A stretch of 64,000 nt of DNA, taken from contig NZ_JAYGJQ010000001.1 of the NCBI RefSeq assembly GCF_035013165.1, positions 1,488,001 to 1,552,000 of the forward strand, in the 5' to 3' direction. Source of the DNA: Bacteriovorax sp. PP10. Lineage in GTDB: Bacteria; Bdellovibrionota; Bacteriovoracia; Bacteriovoracales; Bacteriovoracaceae. Each line of letters starts with the position of its first letter. The stretch's first letter is position 1. Made by a program: the position numbers and the translations under genes. Shown here piece by piece: positions 43,601 to 51,095 of this stretch. Below the pieces are notes generated by a model. The model was not told where the DNA came from and did not search any database. It saw only the letters and a program-made list of their open reading frames with translations.

Positions 43601-46230
43601 ATTTATTGCAAACAGTGGCCCGTGCAATTCTTGTCGGGCAGCAGGGGAACCTGGCCGAACAAGTTAAAAGAATGGTCAGAAAAATTGAAAAGCCTATATC
43701 TAGAGCCAATGTTCAAACAACAGCGGCCAAGGATTCGCGAAAATCACTAGAGGCCCCAGCATTGGAATTTTTTAATGGGTTCGGTGGATTCACACTTAAA
43801 GGTTTAGAATATGTGATTCATCTTAAAAAAGATGAATCGACTCCGGCACCCTGGATTAATGTAATTGCAAACCCAGGCTTTGGGTTTCATGTTTCAGAGA
43901 GAGGAGCTGGGTCAACGTGGGCAATGAACAGTAGAGAAAATCAACTTACTCCTTGGTCGAATGACCCGGTCTCTGATCCATCTGGAGAGTGTTTTTATAT
44001 TAAAGACGTAGACTCTAATGAATTATGGAGTCCGACGATTTCTCCTATCAGAGTAAAAAATGCCGAATACCTTATCAGGCATGGACAAGGATATAGTCAG
44101 TTTGAACTTCGCCACGCGGGAATTAAAAGTACATTGACTCAATTTGTGCACAAAGATTTACCAGTTAAGATCTCTAAGTTAGTGCTCAAAAATGAATCAG
44201 GTACAAAGAGAAATCTTTTAATTACTTCTTATATCGAATGGGTTTTAGGTTTTTCCAGAACGGTGAGCTTACCGTATTTGATTACTGCATTGGATGCAAC
44301 AAGTAAAAGTCTTGTGGCCTACAATCCTTGGAATCATGAGTTTGGAACAAGACAGGCCTTTGCAACTTTTATTGATGGGAATGATTCATGGACAGGCAAT
44401 AGAAGAGAATTTATTGGTAGAAATGGAAATCTCAACCGCCCTGAAGCATTACTTACGAAGTCTAAATTAAGTGGAAGAGTCGGAGCAGGAATGGATTCAT
44501 GCTCGGCCTTACAAAAGAGCATAAGCATTCCTGCTAATCAGGAAGTGACCGTTATTTTTATTTTAGGACAAACAGATACCCGTGAGCAAATTCAAGAGCT
44601 GGTGAATACTGTCACTCTAAAAAATGTTGATTCACTATTTAGTGATGTCGTTGCTGAGTGGAATAACATTCTTGGGAAAATTCAAGTTGAAACTCCGGAT
44701 AACTCAATGAACATGATGCTCAATCGTTGGCTGCTCTACCAGACAACTGTTTGTAGGTTGTGGGCAAGATCAGCTTTCTATCAGGCCGGTGGAGCTTTCG
44801 GTTTCAGAGACCAATTACAGGATTCAATGGCCGTGATCTGGACTAAGCCTGAAATGATCAGGGCACAAATTGTGCGGGCCTCTGCCAGACAATTTATTGA
44901 AGGGGACGTTCAGCACTGGTGGCATATGCCAACAGGACGTGGAGTGCGCACGCATTTTTCAGATGATTTATTATGGCTTCCTTATGTGGTCACTTATTAT
45001 TTAAATAGAACAGAAGATGCTTCAGTCCTAGATGTTGAAGTCCCATTTTTAAATGGGCCAGAGTTAAGACAAGACCAGGAAGATTCTTATTACACTCCAG
45101 AAGTGACAAAAGAAAGGGCGAGTGTCTTTGAACACTGTGCTCGCGCCATTGATTTAAGTCTTGAAGTCGGTGTTCACGGACTTCCTTTAATGGGAGGTGG
45201 TGACTGGAATGATGGAATGAATCGTGTCGGGCATGAAGGTAAAGGAGAGAGTGTCTGGCTCGCATGGTTTTTAATATGCAACCTTCGGGATTTTTCGGCC
45301 GTGGCAGAAGCTCGAGGAGAAATTGAGCGAGCGACTAAATGGCGAGATCATATAACATTCCTGAAAAAATCGATCGAAGAAAATGCCTGGGATGGCCAAT
45401 GGTATAGACGGGCCTTTTATGATGATGGAACTCCTTTGGGGTCTTCGCATAGTGATGAATGTCAGATTGATTCTCTCGCACAGACTTGGGGAATTATTTC
45501 TAAAGCAGGCGATAAAAACCGCTTAAAAATAGCGATGGATTCAGTAGAAAAAAATCTAGTTAAAAAAGATAATAAGATGATTCTACTTTTCACTCCTCCA
45601 TTTGATAAATCTATAAATGATCCAGGTTATATCAAAGGTTATATTCCTGGTGTAAGAGAAAATGGCGGACAGTACACCCATGCGGCCATCTGGTGCATTC
45701 TGGCCTATGCTGAACTTCAAAATGGAAAGCGCGCAGTAGAGCTTTTTTCTATGGTGAATCCACTTAATCATAGTCTGACAAAAGAAGAGGCCATTAGTTA
45801 TAAGGTTGAGCCTTATGTTATTGCTGCCGATATTTATTCTGTTGACCCAAATGCGGGAAGAGGTGGATGGACATGGTACACGGGATCTTCTGGTTGGATG
45901 TACACCGTGGGAATTGAAGCGATCTTAGGATTTAAGTTAAGTGGAAATACTTTAAGGATTGAGCCTCGTATAGATCCTGAGTGGAAATCTTATAAATTAA
46001 TTTACCGCCACATGAGTACAAATTACGAAATTACAGTGAACAATCCTAACGGGCTTTCCAGTGGAAAAACGCAGGTGACGATTGACGGAAAATTAATGGA
46101 AGAAAATTTTATTGAATTGATTGATGATAAATTCACTCATTATGTTTCAATTGAATTGTATGAGTTTGAAGCACCTGGAGATTTACTAAGAAAAAATAAA
46201 AGTGGGATAGATTCAGTACAGTTAATATAA
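37663..46230 (+). CDS. ndvB: cyclic beta-1,2-glucan synthase (NdvB/ChvB type)
   Basis: 2855 residues, the usual size of these giant membrane enzymes. An N-terminal helical region leads to membrane segments (about 410-470), then the GT84 domain with D637-A-D639 in TLDADTKLPRG, LSHDLFEG and ARNHRWTRGDW motifs, more membrane segments (about 825-870 and 950-990), the middle glycoamylase-like (GH189-type) region near 1100-1510 with ESAYNVRDLHLTYQYSNFG, and a C-terminal GH94 domain (about 2250-2790) with GGGDWNDGMN (D2517). GT84 makes the beta-1,2 chain from UDP-glucose, the middle domain closes the ring, and GH94 trims length. Cyclic glucans go to the periplasm as osmoregulators. AGAGG precedes the ATG by 4 bases. 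Single gene with a terminator. Confidence 0.95.
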   Translation: MVPLINSLSKGRIVAFRKRKIPRNTFIIFEEPIRDELFSSAHLERYAETLAIGHKVSAKPSSGVNLVKRVADNEEVLLESFRLIAETIRAERSITPAAEWLIDNFYIVEEQIKDIRDHLPAGYYKELPKLVEGPFSGYPRMYAIAWEFVAHTDSLFDPELLKQVLKTYQHVRPLTMGELWATSITLRVVLIENLRRLGARIVGSQIARAEADKIADELLGLDITSKRTNDEIIESVSKKPLSIDFAVQLVQRLRFQEGVVASFLNWLDERLTSEGLSADKIVQDVHSSHTTANVTVRNIINSMRLLSSLDWRDLFEEVSLVEQKLQENPLYGHMDFMTRDKYRHSVEQLSRGSKFSELEVSQKLLEKTQRETVRHPKDLKMQDMGYYLISHGRYEFEKEIQFKVKVRSKFLRWYISQRTLLYLGSIFLLPMLLVAWCIGETEAQSSILYLLGAMAIFPASELAITLVNRYTVHVLVPRHLPRLDFSKKIPANNKTFVVVPTMLVNIDEIISQVDQLEIHFLSNPDDSVSFALLSDWRDALTENLDTDEIFLSIAIKQIDHLNRKYGKNNSGKDRFFLFHRFRKWNESEQKWIGWERKRGKLQEFNHFLRHKSGTSFIVSDELKLDIPDDIVYVITLDADTKLPRGTVAQLVGTFAHPLNHPKFDSKLNKVVEGYGILQPRITPTLPATIDSTIFQRLSSGPGGIDPYAAAISDVYQDLFGEGSFTGKGIYNVDVFEQSLRGRTPENRLLSHDLFEGNFARCGLISDVELFEDFPSNFEVAVARNHRWTRGDWQLLPWILGREGLAISVIGRWKMLDNLRRSLLTPMTFFLFVTLFCIKGLNTLPWLVLIFSAQLLGHVLPFISGIFAYQKKVPFMVQVRSLFEDLSQGISRFILNIIFLPYQSWVLLDAVARTLFRLFISKRKLLEWTTSAASKSSASTALESFTKRMMKTEIAVVLIGVFVIWNGQVDWPLFAPLMGLWLISPIAAWKISLPPSMEMIVPLSEDDVFVLRNSGRKIWHFFSTFVNADENFLPPDNFQEDPLPVVAHRSSPTNFGLYLLSTVTARDFGWIGLCEMIERLEDTLLSMQSLPRYNGHFYNWYETTDKRALDPKYISSVDNGNLAGHLLALAQSCEEMEIESDYSEKMLGGIQDSLRLFAESMSTKKHASYRETFNDLAESLINHYHSSTDKNIFWATVLEKSQKLFEETKSAEVEIHKLARMIDNEVQSHGRDFTHFKENPKEGPRKRLKAIAALSRELVYEMDFSFLYDPTRKLFSIGYRMSDSSLDASFYDLLASEARLLSFVAIAKGDVPVEHWFRLGRSLTPIDNGTALISWSGSMFEYLMPSLVMETPTSSLLEQTCRLIVKKQIEYADEKSIPWGMSESAYNVRDLHLTYQYSNFGVPELAFKRGIGKDLVIAPYATHLAGMYDPVSAVKNLRRLASLNMVGEFGYYESIDFTKSRIPDTSKADSAIVKNYMAHHQGMALVSISNMLFDGLMLKRFHREPIIQSSELLLQERTPKNIAVAKTRTESVKVEHVSDMGEATIRRYTSSNHKVPRTHLLSNGNYAVMITAAGSGYGRFQDLAITRWREDVTRDHWGSYIFLRDIYSNDIWSAGHQPTCVEADHYEVIFTEDRAKIRREDNEIISELEVFISPEENAEIRRQSLSNNSSIVRVVEVTTYAEIVLNTQGADIAHPTFSNLFVQTEYLPEINTILATRRPRSAMEAPLWMAYIISTDANAIGEIEYETDRAKFIGRGRTVHNPISIETKHLSNTVGSVLDPVVSFRSRVRIEPGATANITYTTIIAKSRDEVVNLAEKFHEPIAYERSSNLAWTEAQVKLHYLGIEHSEAILFQQLANRVLYLDSSLRVSSDILKRNDRNATNLWAYGISGDHPIVLLRIDDIEQRSLLKQLLRAHEYWGTKRLVVDLIVLNEKASSYSQELHNDLEAMIGHSTATSGTYLPQSKGRIFLLRADIIPQEDRNLLQTVARAILVGQQGNLAEQVKRMVRKIEKPISRANVQTTAAKDSRKSLEAPALEFFNGFGGFTLKGLEYVIHLKKDESTPAPWINVIANPGFGFHVSERGAGSTWAMNSRENQLTPWSNDPVSDPSGECFYIKDVDSNELWSPTISPIRVKNAEYLIRHGQGYSQFELRHAGIKSTLTQFVHKDLPVKISKLVLKNESGTKRNLLITSYIEWVLGFSRTVSLPYLITALDATSKSLVAYNPWNHEFGTRQAFATFIDGNDSWTGNRREFIGRNGNLNRPEALLTKSKLSGRVGAGMDSCSALQKSISIPANQEVTVIFILGQTDTREQIQELVNTVTLKNVDSLFSDVVAEWNNILGKIQVETPDNSMNMMLNRWLLYQTTVCRLWARSAFYQAGGAFGFRDQLQDSMAVIWTKPEMIRAQIVRASARQFIEGDVQHWWHMPTGRGVRTHFSDDLLWLPYVVTYYLNRTEDASVLDVEVPFLNGPELRQDQEDSYYTPEVTKERASVFEHCARAIDLSLEVGVHGLPLMGGGDWNDGMNRVGHEGKGESVWLAWFLICNLRDFSAVAEARGEIERATKWRDHITFLKKSIEENAWDGQWYRRAFYDDGTPLGSSHSDECQIDSLAQTWGIISKAGDKNRLKIAMDSVEKNLVKKDNKMILLFTPPFDKSINDPGYIKGYIPGVRENGGQYTHAAIWCILAYAELQNGKRAVELFSMVNPLNHSLTKEEAISYKVEPYVIAADIYSVDPNAGRGGWTWYTGSSGWMYTVGIEAILGFKLSGNTLRIEPRIDPEWKSYKLIYRHMSTNYEITVNNPNGLSSGKTQVTIDGKLMEENFIELIDDKFTHYVSIELYEFEAPGDLLRKNKSGIDSVQLI

Positions 46231-46236
46231 TTTTTT

Positions 46237-46275
46237 ATTGCAGTCAGGGTAAATTTATCCTGACTGCAATCTTTT
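46237..46275 (+). terminator. intrinsic terminator of ndvB
   Basis: ATTGCAGTCAGG (46237-46248), loop of 10, CCTGACTGCAAT (46259-46270), then CTTTTT. Perfect 12-bp stem; its T run overlaps the end of the convergent ferric-reductase-like gene. Confidence 0.88.
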
Positions 46276-47036
46276 TAAGCTCGCCAGTATCCAGTGGCCT
46301 TTATCCAGGTCTCATCAAAATGATAGTCTTCAATAAAGACACGCTTTAATTCCTTAACAACTGAAATCTCTCCACTGATAATCGTCAATACATCTTCTGT
46401 CGGAAGATTGAGGGCCTTAATTTGTTTAGCGAATAACTTTGAATCGCCGGCCTTTTCTCCATCGCGATAAAGCCACAGAACTTCAACATCTGCTTCTGTT
46501 TCAAAGACGAGTTCAGCACTCTCATCGTCGACTTCTAAAATAGCGATGGCACGGCCGTTTTTAGGAAGCTCTGATAATCTTCTGCCGATTGAGGGAATGG
46601 CAGTATCATCGCCGATGAGAATGTAGTTTTTGAACTCTGGGTAAATCGTTGAAGCGCGAGGTCCGCCAATACCTAACGTATTTCCAGTTTGTGCACGAGA
46701 GGCCCATAAGCTCGCTGGCCCTTTTTTATGAAGAGCAAAATCGAGCACCAGCTCTTTGTCTCCATTATTAAAGCGGGGAGTGTAATCTCTCATGGTGACA
46801 TCATCAGTAAAGACCGGGCCCTTGTCTGTCATTGTGGGAAGAACCGGCAGTTCATCATTCGTTTTAGGAAAAAAGACCTTCACATGATCTTCTGGTGACA
46901 TCGTCACGAAGCCTTCAAGCTCGGGGCCAGTGAGTGTAATTCGTCTCATATGAGGTGAAAGGTCTTCCACTGATTTCACAGTCAGAAGTCTTAGTTTTAA
47001 TTCGTGCATGACTTTTTTTATTTCTTTTGTGCTCAT
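46275..47036 (-). CDS. siderophore-interacting protein / ferric reductase
   Basis: 253 residues. FAD-binding R-D-Y-T-P-R (R83-R88), LHKKGPASLWA and the NAD(P)H-binding region ILIGDDTAIPSIGRRLSELP, ending in the typical W-x-x-x-G-Y-W-R. This is the SIP/ViuB family, flavoproteins that reduce Fe3+-siderophores in the cytoplasm with NAD(P)H and so release iron. Some family members belong to siderophore biosynthesis or uptake clusters; none is visible here. An internal ATG (codon 10) has no better ribosome-binding site. Single gene. Confidence 0.92.
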   Translation of the reverse strand: MSTKEIKKVMHELKLRLLTVKSVEDLSPHMRRITLTGPELEGFVTMSPEDHVKVFFPKTNDELPVLPTMTDKGPVFTDDVTMRDYTPRFNNGDKELVLDFALHKKGPASLWASRAQTGNTLGIGGPRASTIYPEFKNYILIGDDTAIPSIGRRLSELPKNGRAIAILEVDDESAELVFETEADVEVLWLYRDGEKAGDSKLFAKQIKALNLPTEDVLTIISGEISVVKELKRVFIEDYHFDETWIKATGYWRA

Positions 47037-47205
47037 GAAGTACAGCCTATTTTAAAAAGTTTGAGCAGTCAAACACTTTTACTCATTGGTAGATGTATCC
47101 ATTAATTAGATAGAGTTCATTTATCTATATTATTTACAAGTTTCAAGATCATTTTTAAAGAATGGTTTATTGTCGTCTCAATTAACAAATACCCCGGAGA
47201 CAATT

Positions 47206-47619
47206 ATGAAAATCATCACACTTATTCTTGGAACTCTTCTAACTTTTTCTGCACACGCATCTATCAACAACTTCGAAGGACATTTCACAGTTGTTTCTGG
47301 GGATACTAATTATGGTTCTTGTCAGAACTTTGATGTTGTTTATGATACTTCATCTGAAAGCTTAAAAGTGATCAACTCAGAATCTAATTACGTAGTAGTA
47401 GAGCTTGGGAATATTAATAAAGGAAGAATGCCGTGGATGTCTGATTTAGGAGACATTGTTCTGAAAGGAACTAAGAAAGTTGTTTACGATGGAGAAGGAC
47501 ATATTAGCTACGTGATCAAAAGAGGTTTATTTACTTATAGAAAATTCGATATGAAGATTGTGAATGATACGTTAACGCTGGATTATGATGGCGATAAAGT
47601 TTGTGTACTAAAAAGATAA
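47206..47619 (+). CDS. small secreted protein, unknown
   Basis: 137 residues from the ATG at 47206 (CGGAG 8 bases before; the longer frame adds 12 residues with no ribosome-binding site). Signal peptide, cleavage near SAHA-SIN. The mature domain starts FEGHFTVVSGDTNYGSC and is beta-rich with two Cys; the plan (F-x-G-x-Y/F, then a Cys, then alternating strands) recalls lipocalin-like or calycin-type small domains. The facing gene at 47652 starts its mature part similarly (FAGNYLDDDSNPY, C), so the two may be distant relatives. Function unknown. Confidence 0.6.
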   Translation: MKIITLILGTLLTFSAHASINNFEGHFTVVSGDTNYGSCQNFDVVYDTSSESLKVINSESNYVVVELGNINKGRMPWMSDLGDIVLKGTKKVVYDGEGHISYVIKRGLFTYRKFDMKIVNDTLTLDYDGDKVCVLKR

Positions 47620-47628
47620 TTTTTAGGA

Positions 47629-47653
47629 GGCCCGCTTTAAGCGGGCCTTTTTT
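47629..47653. terminator. intrinsic terminator
   Basis: GGCCCGC (47629-47635), loop tttaa, GCGGGCC (47641-47647), then T6. It ends the secreted protein gene and stands in front of the end of the convergent gene. Confidence 0.9.
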
Positions 47654-48074
47654 ATAATCTTTGGTGAGTTGTATTTTCTGAGCTGATCACTTCATTTTTG
47701 TTATTGTACACAGTTGTATCGATAGCAAGATTGCCTTTCCAGTCAATCGTATAAAGCGTGACATATTTTGCAGGAATCATATCGAGAGGCATTTCTGGTG
47801 GAAAAGGAGTTTTGTAATCAACAATATTTTCTACTTGAAGATAGTAGTCGATAAAAGAAGCAGCAGAGCTGATTTTAATGGCCGCTGTTTCTTGTTGGGT
47901 CCTGAACTGTCCATCTGCAATATTTGATTTCCCGGCGAGTGTAAAAGATTCGCATCCCGATTGAACAATTGAATAGGGATTTGAGTCATCATCAAGGTAG
48001 TTGCCCGCAAAGTCTGTACAAGCAAAACTGGCAGATGCAAAAGTTAGTAAAACAAACGTCATTAAAAATTTCAT
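47652..48074 (-). CDS. small secreted protein, unknown
   Basis: 140 residues with a signal peptide (cleavage near ASASFA-CTD). The mature protein has two Cys (19 and about 41) and starts CTDFAGNYLDDDSNPY; it is beta-rich and ends with NTTHQRL. It resembles the facing secreted protein in its opening, so it may be of the same small-fold type. AAGGAT stands 5 bases before the ATG. It lies 71 bp behind the P450 gene end, with a separate start; it is not clearly part of the isonitrile operon. Confidence 0.6.
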   Translation of the reverse strand: MKFLMTFVLLTFASASFACTDFAGNYLDDDSNPYSIVQSGCESFTLAGKSNIADGQFRTQQETAAIKISSAASFIDYYLQVENIVDYKTPFPPEMPLDMIPAKYVTLYTIDWKGNLAIDTTVYNNKNEVISSENTTHQRL

Positions 48075-48145
48075 AAATCCTTGGGGGAGAGTCTATGTGA
48101 GTCTCCCTTATAGATTTTGAAGTGAGTGCTTCTAAGAGTAAAGAA

Positions 48146-49372
48146 TTATCTCTGTGCCAACTCTAAATTTGTGAATCCTGAGAACGAAAGCGAGTAGTGA
48201 TCGCGCTTAGATTCCAGTGTTTCGTTTAAAGTCAAAAGAGGTAATTCTTTAAAAAGCTCTTCAAATAACAGGCGGATTTGTAAGCGACCTAATTTTGCTC
48301 CCAGGCAGTAGTGGGGGCCATGGCCGTAAGCAAAGTGGGCCGCTTTTCTCTCAATCCTGATTTCATCAGGTTTTTCTTCTAGTGGTAAATCGCGATTCAC
48401 ACAATGAGTAGAAATAAAAATCACGTCCCCAGTTTTGATTGGCTGAGAGTTCAGCATGCCATCGGCCCTTGCCACTCTAAAAATGAAAGTAACGGCCGGA
48501 TCAATGCGTTTTAATTCTTCAATCGCGTTGGCAATCAGCAGGGGGTTCTTTTTTACTTCAAGTTGAATATCAGTATGCTTAGCAAACAGGTACATAATGT
48601 TATTGATTTGATCAGTTGTCGTGACCTGACCCGCGACTAACATCATAATCATTTGAGAGACTAATTCTTCATCAGTTAATTGAGTCATCTTTTGAGCGCG
48701 GACTAAGATCGAAACATAATCTTCGCCATTGCTGTTTCTTCGACTCACGATAAGGTTTTCAAAATAGCTCTTCAAAGCTTTGGCAGCGTTGTTGACTTCT
48801 ATACCATCGGCATTTTGGTAATTAGAGGCCCCTCCAAAAAATCCAGTCATCGTATTGGCCAGTGTGAAGAAGTTTTCTCTGTCGCTTTCAGGAATGCTAA
48901 ACAAGTCAGCAAGAATAGTAGAAGGAAGCCTTTTGCTGATATCGACGAAATCAAATTGATTCTTGTCTTTGACTTCATCTACAAGTTTTTTTACAGTTTG
49001 CTGAACTGTCTTAGCAAAGCGGTCGATAATATGGTCTTCGAATCCACTGGAAGCAATCTTTCTTCTTTTGCTATGCTCTTCATCATCACTCATAACCATC
49101 ATCTTTTTTACGACACCAAAAAAATCCTGGATAAGAGATAAGTCCATATCAGGCATTCTGGAAATGAAAAATCCACCGCGGTCAGCGCTGAAGATGGGGT
49201 TCGTGAGAACATTTCTTGCATCTTCTGCTTTGGTTACAACATGGAAGTTTCCTTTTTCCCAAAAGTAGATATCGCCCAATGATTTTAGGTAATGAGAGAA
49301 TTGATCCGGGAAGTCTGCTGTTGTGCTTGCTTTTTTAAAGTCGAGAAAAGAAATACCTGTGGCCGTTTTCAT
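48146..49372 (-). CDS. cytochrome P450 of the isonitrile operon
   Basis: 408 residues. The heme-binding loop FAYGHGPHYCLGAKLGR puts the thiolate at C356; the ExxR of the K helix is E286-L-K-R289. The I helix reads VAGQVTTTDQ (A247-T252): V250 stands where the conserved acidic residue of the (A/G)GxD/ExT proton-relay is expected, so oxygen activation may be unusual. Soluble bacterial class I type; no redox partner gene is near. It starts 11 bp after the oxygenase stop, with AGGAG before its ATG, and is third in the operon pvcA-like, oxygenase, P450. Likely modifies the isonitrile product (hydroxylation or coupling), by context. Confidence 0.9.
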   Translation of the reverse strand: MKTATGISFLDFKKASTTADFPDQFSHYLKSLGDIYFWEKGNFHVVTKAEDARNVLTNPIFSADRGGFFISRMPDMDLSLIQDFFGVVKKMMVMSDDEEHSKRRKIASSGFEDHIIDRFAKTVQQTVKKLVDEVKDKNQFDFVDISKRLPSTILADLFSIPESDRENFFTLANTMTGFFGGASNYQNADGIEVNNAAKALKSYFENLIVSRRNSNGEDYVSILVRAQKMTQLTDEELVSQMIMMLVAGQVTTTDQINNIMYLFAKHTDIQLEVKKNPLLIANAIEELKRIDPAVTFIFRVARADGMLNSQPIKTGDVIFISTHCVNRDLPLEEKPDEIRIERKAAHFAYGHGPHYCLGAKLGRLQIRLLFEELFKELPLLTLNETLESKRDHYSLSFSGFTNLELAQR

Positions 49373-49383
49373 ATAAGATGCTC

Positions 49384-50076
49384 CTAGAGAATTTGTATAC
49401 GTTTAAATGAACGAGTGAGATTTCCTTCCAGTGCTTTTCTTCCGTGCAGGTAAGTAAAGTTGTCACAAATCACCACATCGCCTTTTTTCCATGCATGGGT
49501 GTAGAGAAATTTGGGATCGCTTAATTTTTTCTCCATTCTCTGGTAAAAATCTGCTGCATCGCTGGCCCCCAGAATAGTCAAAGTCACAGGATTCAGTGTC
49601 GTCTCAACTTTTTGGGCAATTCTTAAAATCGTTTTGCCGGTAAGTGGATGAGTCTGAACTAGAGGAACAGTAATTTCTCCACCGTAGTGGGCCTTTTTCT
49701 CCGTTGAGTATTTTAAGATAATCTTACTGCATTCTTCTTTTTCGTCAGCAGTTAGCGAGTCCCAAAGTAATTCAGTGTTTAAAAAAAGTGTCTCTCCACC
49801 TGTGCCACTTGTTTCTGTACAATAAAAAAGCAAATAGCTTGGCTCTTTGTAAAAAGCACCATCCCAATGAAGGGGAACATTTTCACTGGAGAAAAGATAG
49901 TTCGGCGCTGCAGGATTAAATTTCATATCCATGATCGGGCCGAAGTCCCAATGAAGAATTTTATCTTCAAGCTCTCCTAATTTTTCACTCAGGCCTTGAG
50001 CAAAATTTAGTAATTCTGAATCTGAAAATTGCTGATCTCTTATTATTTTTAAACCACTAAGCTTGGAAGTAGACAT
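49384..50076 (-). CDS. TauD-like Fe(II)/2-oxoglutarate oxygenase (PvcB/IsnB type)
   Basis: 230 residues from the ATG at 50076, chosen because GAGG lies 5 bases before it; it overlaps the upstream stop by 20 bp. Iron ligands H70-x-D72 (PLHWDGAFY) and H211 (YLHGRKAL), with R222 for 2-oxoglutarate. It matches the TauD/TfdA superfamily. Next to an isonitrile synthase, this family (PvcB, IsnB, AmbI3-type) makes the oxidative decarboxylation that turns the isocyano-acid into a vinyl isonitrile, or a related desaturation. Second gene of the operon, translationally coupled. Substrate is inferred from context. Confidence 0.9.
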   Translation of the reverse strand: MSTSKLSGLKIIRDQQFSDSELLNFAQGLSEKLGELEDKILHWDFGPIMDMKFNPAAPNYLFSSENVPLHWDGAFYKEPSYLLFYCTETSGTGGETLFLNTELLWDSLTADEKEECSKIILKYSTEKKAHYGGEITVPLVQTHPLTGKTILRIAQKVETTLNPVTLTILGASDAADFYQRMEKKLSDPKFLYTHAWKKGDVVICDNFTYLHGRKALEGNLTRSFKRIQIL

Positions 50077-50995
50077 ATTTACCTCTGAATAATTCTTTTT
50101 TTGCACCCAGTTTTTCAGCTTCTGATAAATGCATCAACTCAAACTGCTCACCCTTTTTTACCGTGACGTTGTGCCAAGGAGTGGCCCATTTTTCTGATGA
50201 GTGAACGAGCTTCACGCCAAATTTTTCATGAGTTAACGGGTAAGCATGAATTGATAAACGAAGGGAATCGTCGAAATAATCAAGCAGGAGAGTTGACCAG
50301 GCATCAGATCTTCTAATTAACTCGTAAGTTAAAAGTTTTGTTTTTTTGTTAAGCTGGTTCTTGCTGATTGTTGCGTTCTCAGGAAGCCCCATCTGATCTT
50401 CTAGCATAAACTTATGAACACCATTAAAGAGACCGCGGAAGTCGTCGTCGTTGATGACAAGAAAGCGCACTTCATCCAGTGATTTAGCGTATTGCCAAAC
50501 CAAGCGCTCTCTTAGTTCAGGCCCGTTCATCTCCTGATGAATGTCATCCATGGCAAATGTTGAAAGATGCTTTAGATCAAATTCAATAATGATGGATTTA
50601 ATCCATTCAGAGTACTCGTCGATAATCTTGTCTGAAACCATAACAACGTCACTAAAGATTCTCCCATCAGAGCAGATAATCACTTCAGCACCTGGTTCAT
50701 AGAGACTAGTAATCTTTTTACACATTTCATTTAAGTTATTTAATGCCAGAACTTCACCCAGGTCCGGGTGATGGCCTGCTGTCTTTAATGGACTTGGGCT
50801 TTTGGCCGGGAATGCTGGCAAAAGAAATTGAAGAGTTTTCCTTTGAACCATTTGAGCTTCAATCTTTTGCATAATAGGAATTTGGTAATAATCTTCAATA
50901 ACGTTCCCGTGATTCGAAAGTTTGCTAAGCTCTTTACATGCCGTTGAAATCGCCAAACTTAGATCTTCAAGATTCTCATTACTTAGTTCCATCAT
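50057..50995 (-). CDS. isonitrile synthase, PvcA/IsnA (DIT1) family
   Basis: 312 residues, the typical length. Family signatures are all in place: LPAFPAKSPSPLKTAG (about 59-74), VIICSDGRIFSDVV (105-118), RRSDAWSTL (228-236), RLSIHAYP (246-253) and ATPWHNVTV (271-279). Characterised members (PvcA, IsnA, AmbI1/WelI1, XcnA-type) convert the amine of L-Tyr or L-Trp to an isonitrile with ribulose-5-phosphate as the carbon source. Which amino acid is used here cannot be told. AAGGAG stands 7 bases before the ATG; MM allows a start one codon later. First gene of the operon with the 2OG oxygenase and P450, and divergent from a LysR gene. Confidence 0.95.
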   Translation of the reverse strand: MMELSNENLEDLSLAISTACKELSKLSNHGNVIEDYYQIPIMQKIEAQMVQRKTLQFLLPAFPAKSPSPLKTAGHHPDLGEVLALNNLNEMCKKITSLYEPGAEVIICSDGRIFSDVVMVSDKIIDEYSEWIKSIIIEFDLKHLSTFAMDDIHQEMNGPELRERLVWQYAKSLDEVRFLVINDDDFRGLFNGVHKFMLEDQMGLPENATISKNQLNKKTKLLTYELIRRSDAWSTLLLDYFDDSLRLSIHAYPLTHEKFGVKLVHSSEKWATPWHNVTVKKGEQFELMHLSEAEKLGAKKELFRGKYVYFQA

Positions 50996-51095
50996 ACAAA
51001 TTCTCCTTACAATTAATTCGATGGACTATTGATAAACTAGAAAGATTCATTTAAAAATTAGATATAAATAATATTCAACATAGGTAAAAGACTAT
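50996..51095. promoter_or_regulatory. divergent promoter region, isonitrile operon and LysR gene
   Basis: 100-bp AT-rich gap between starts at 50995 and 51096, the classic arrangement in which LysR binds between itself and the operon it controls. No T-N11-A motif stands out above background. Confidence 0.5.
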
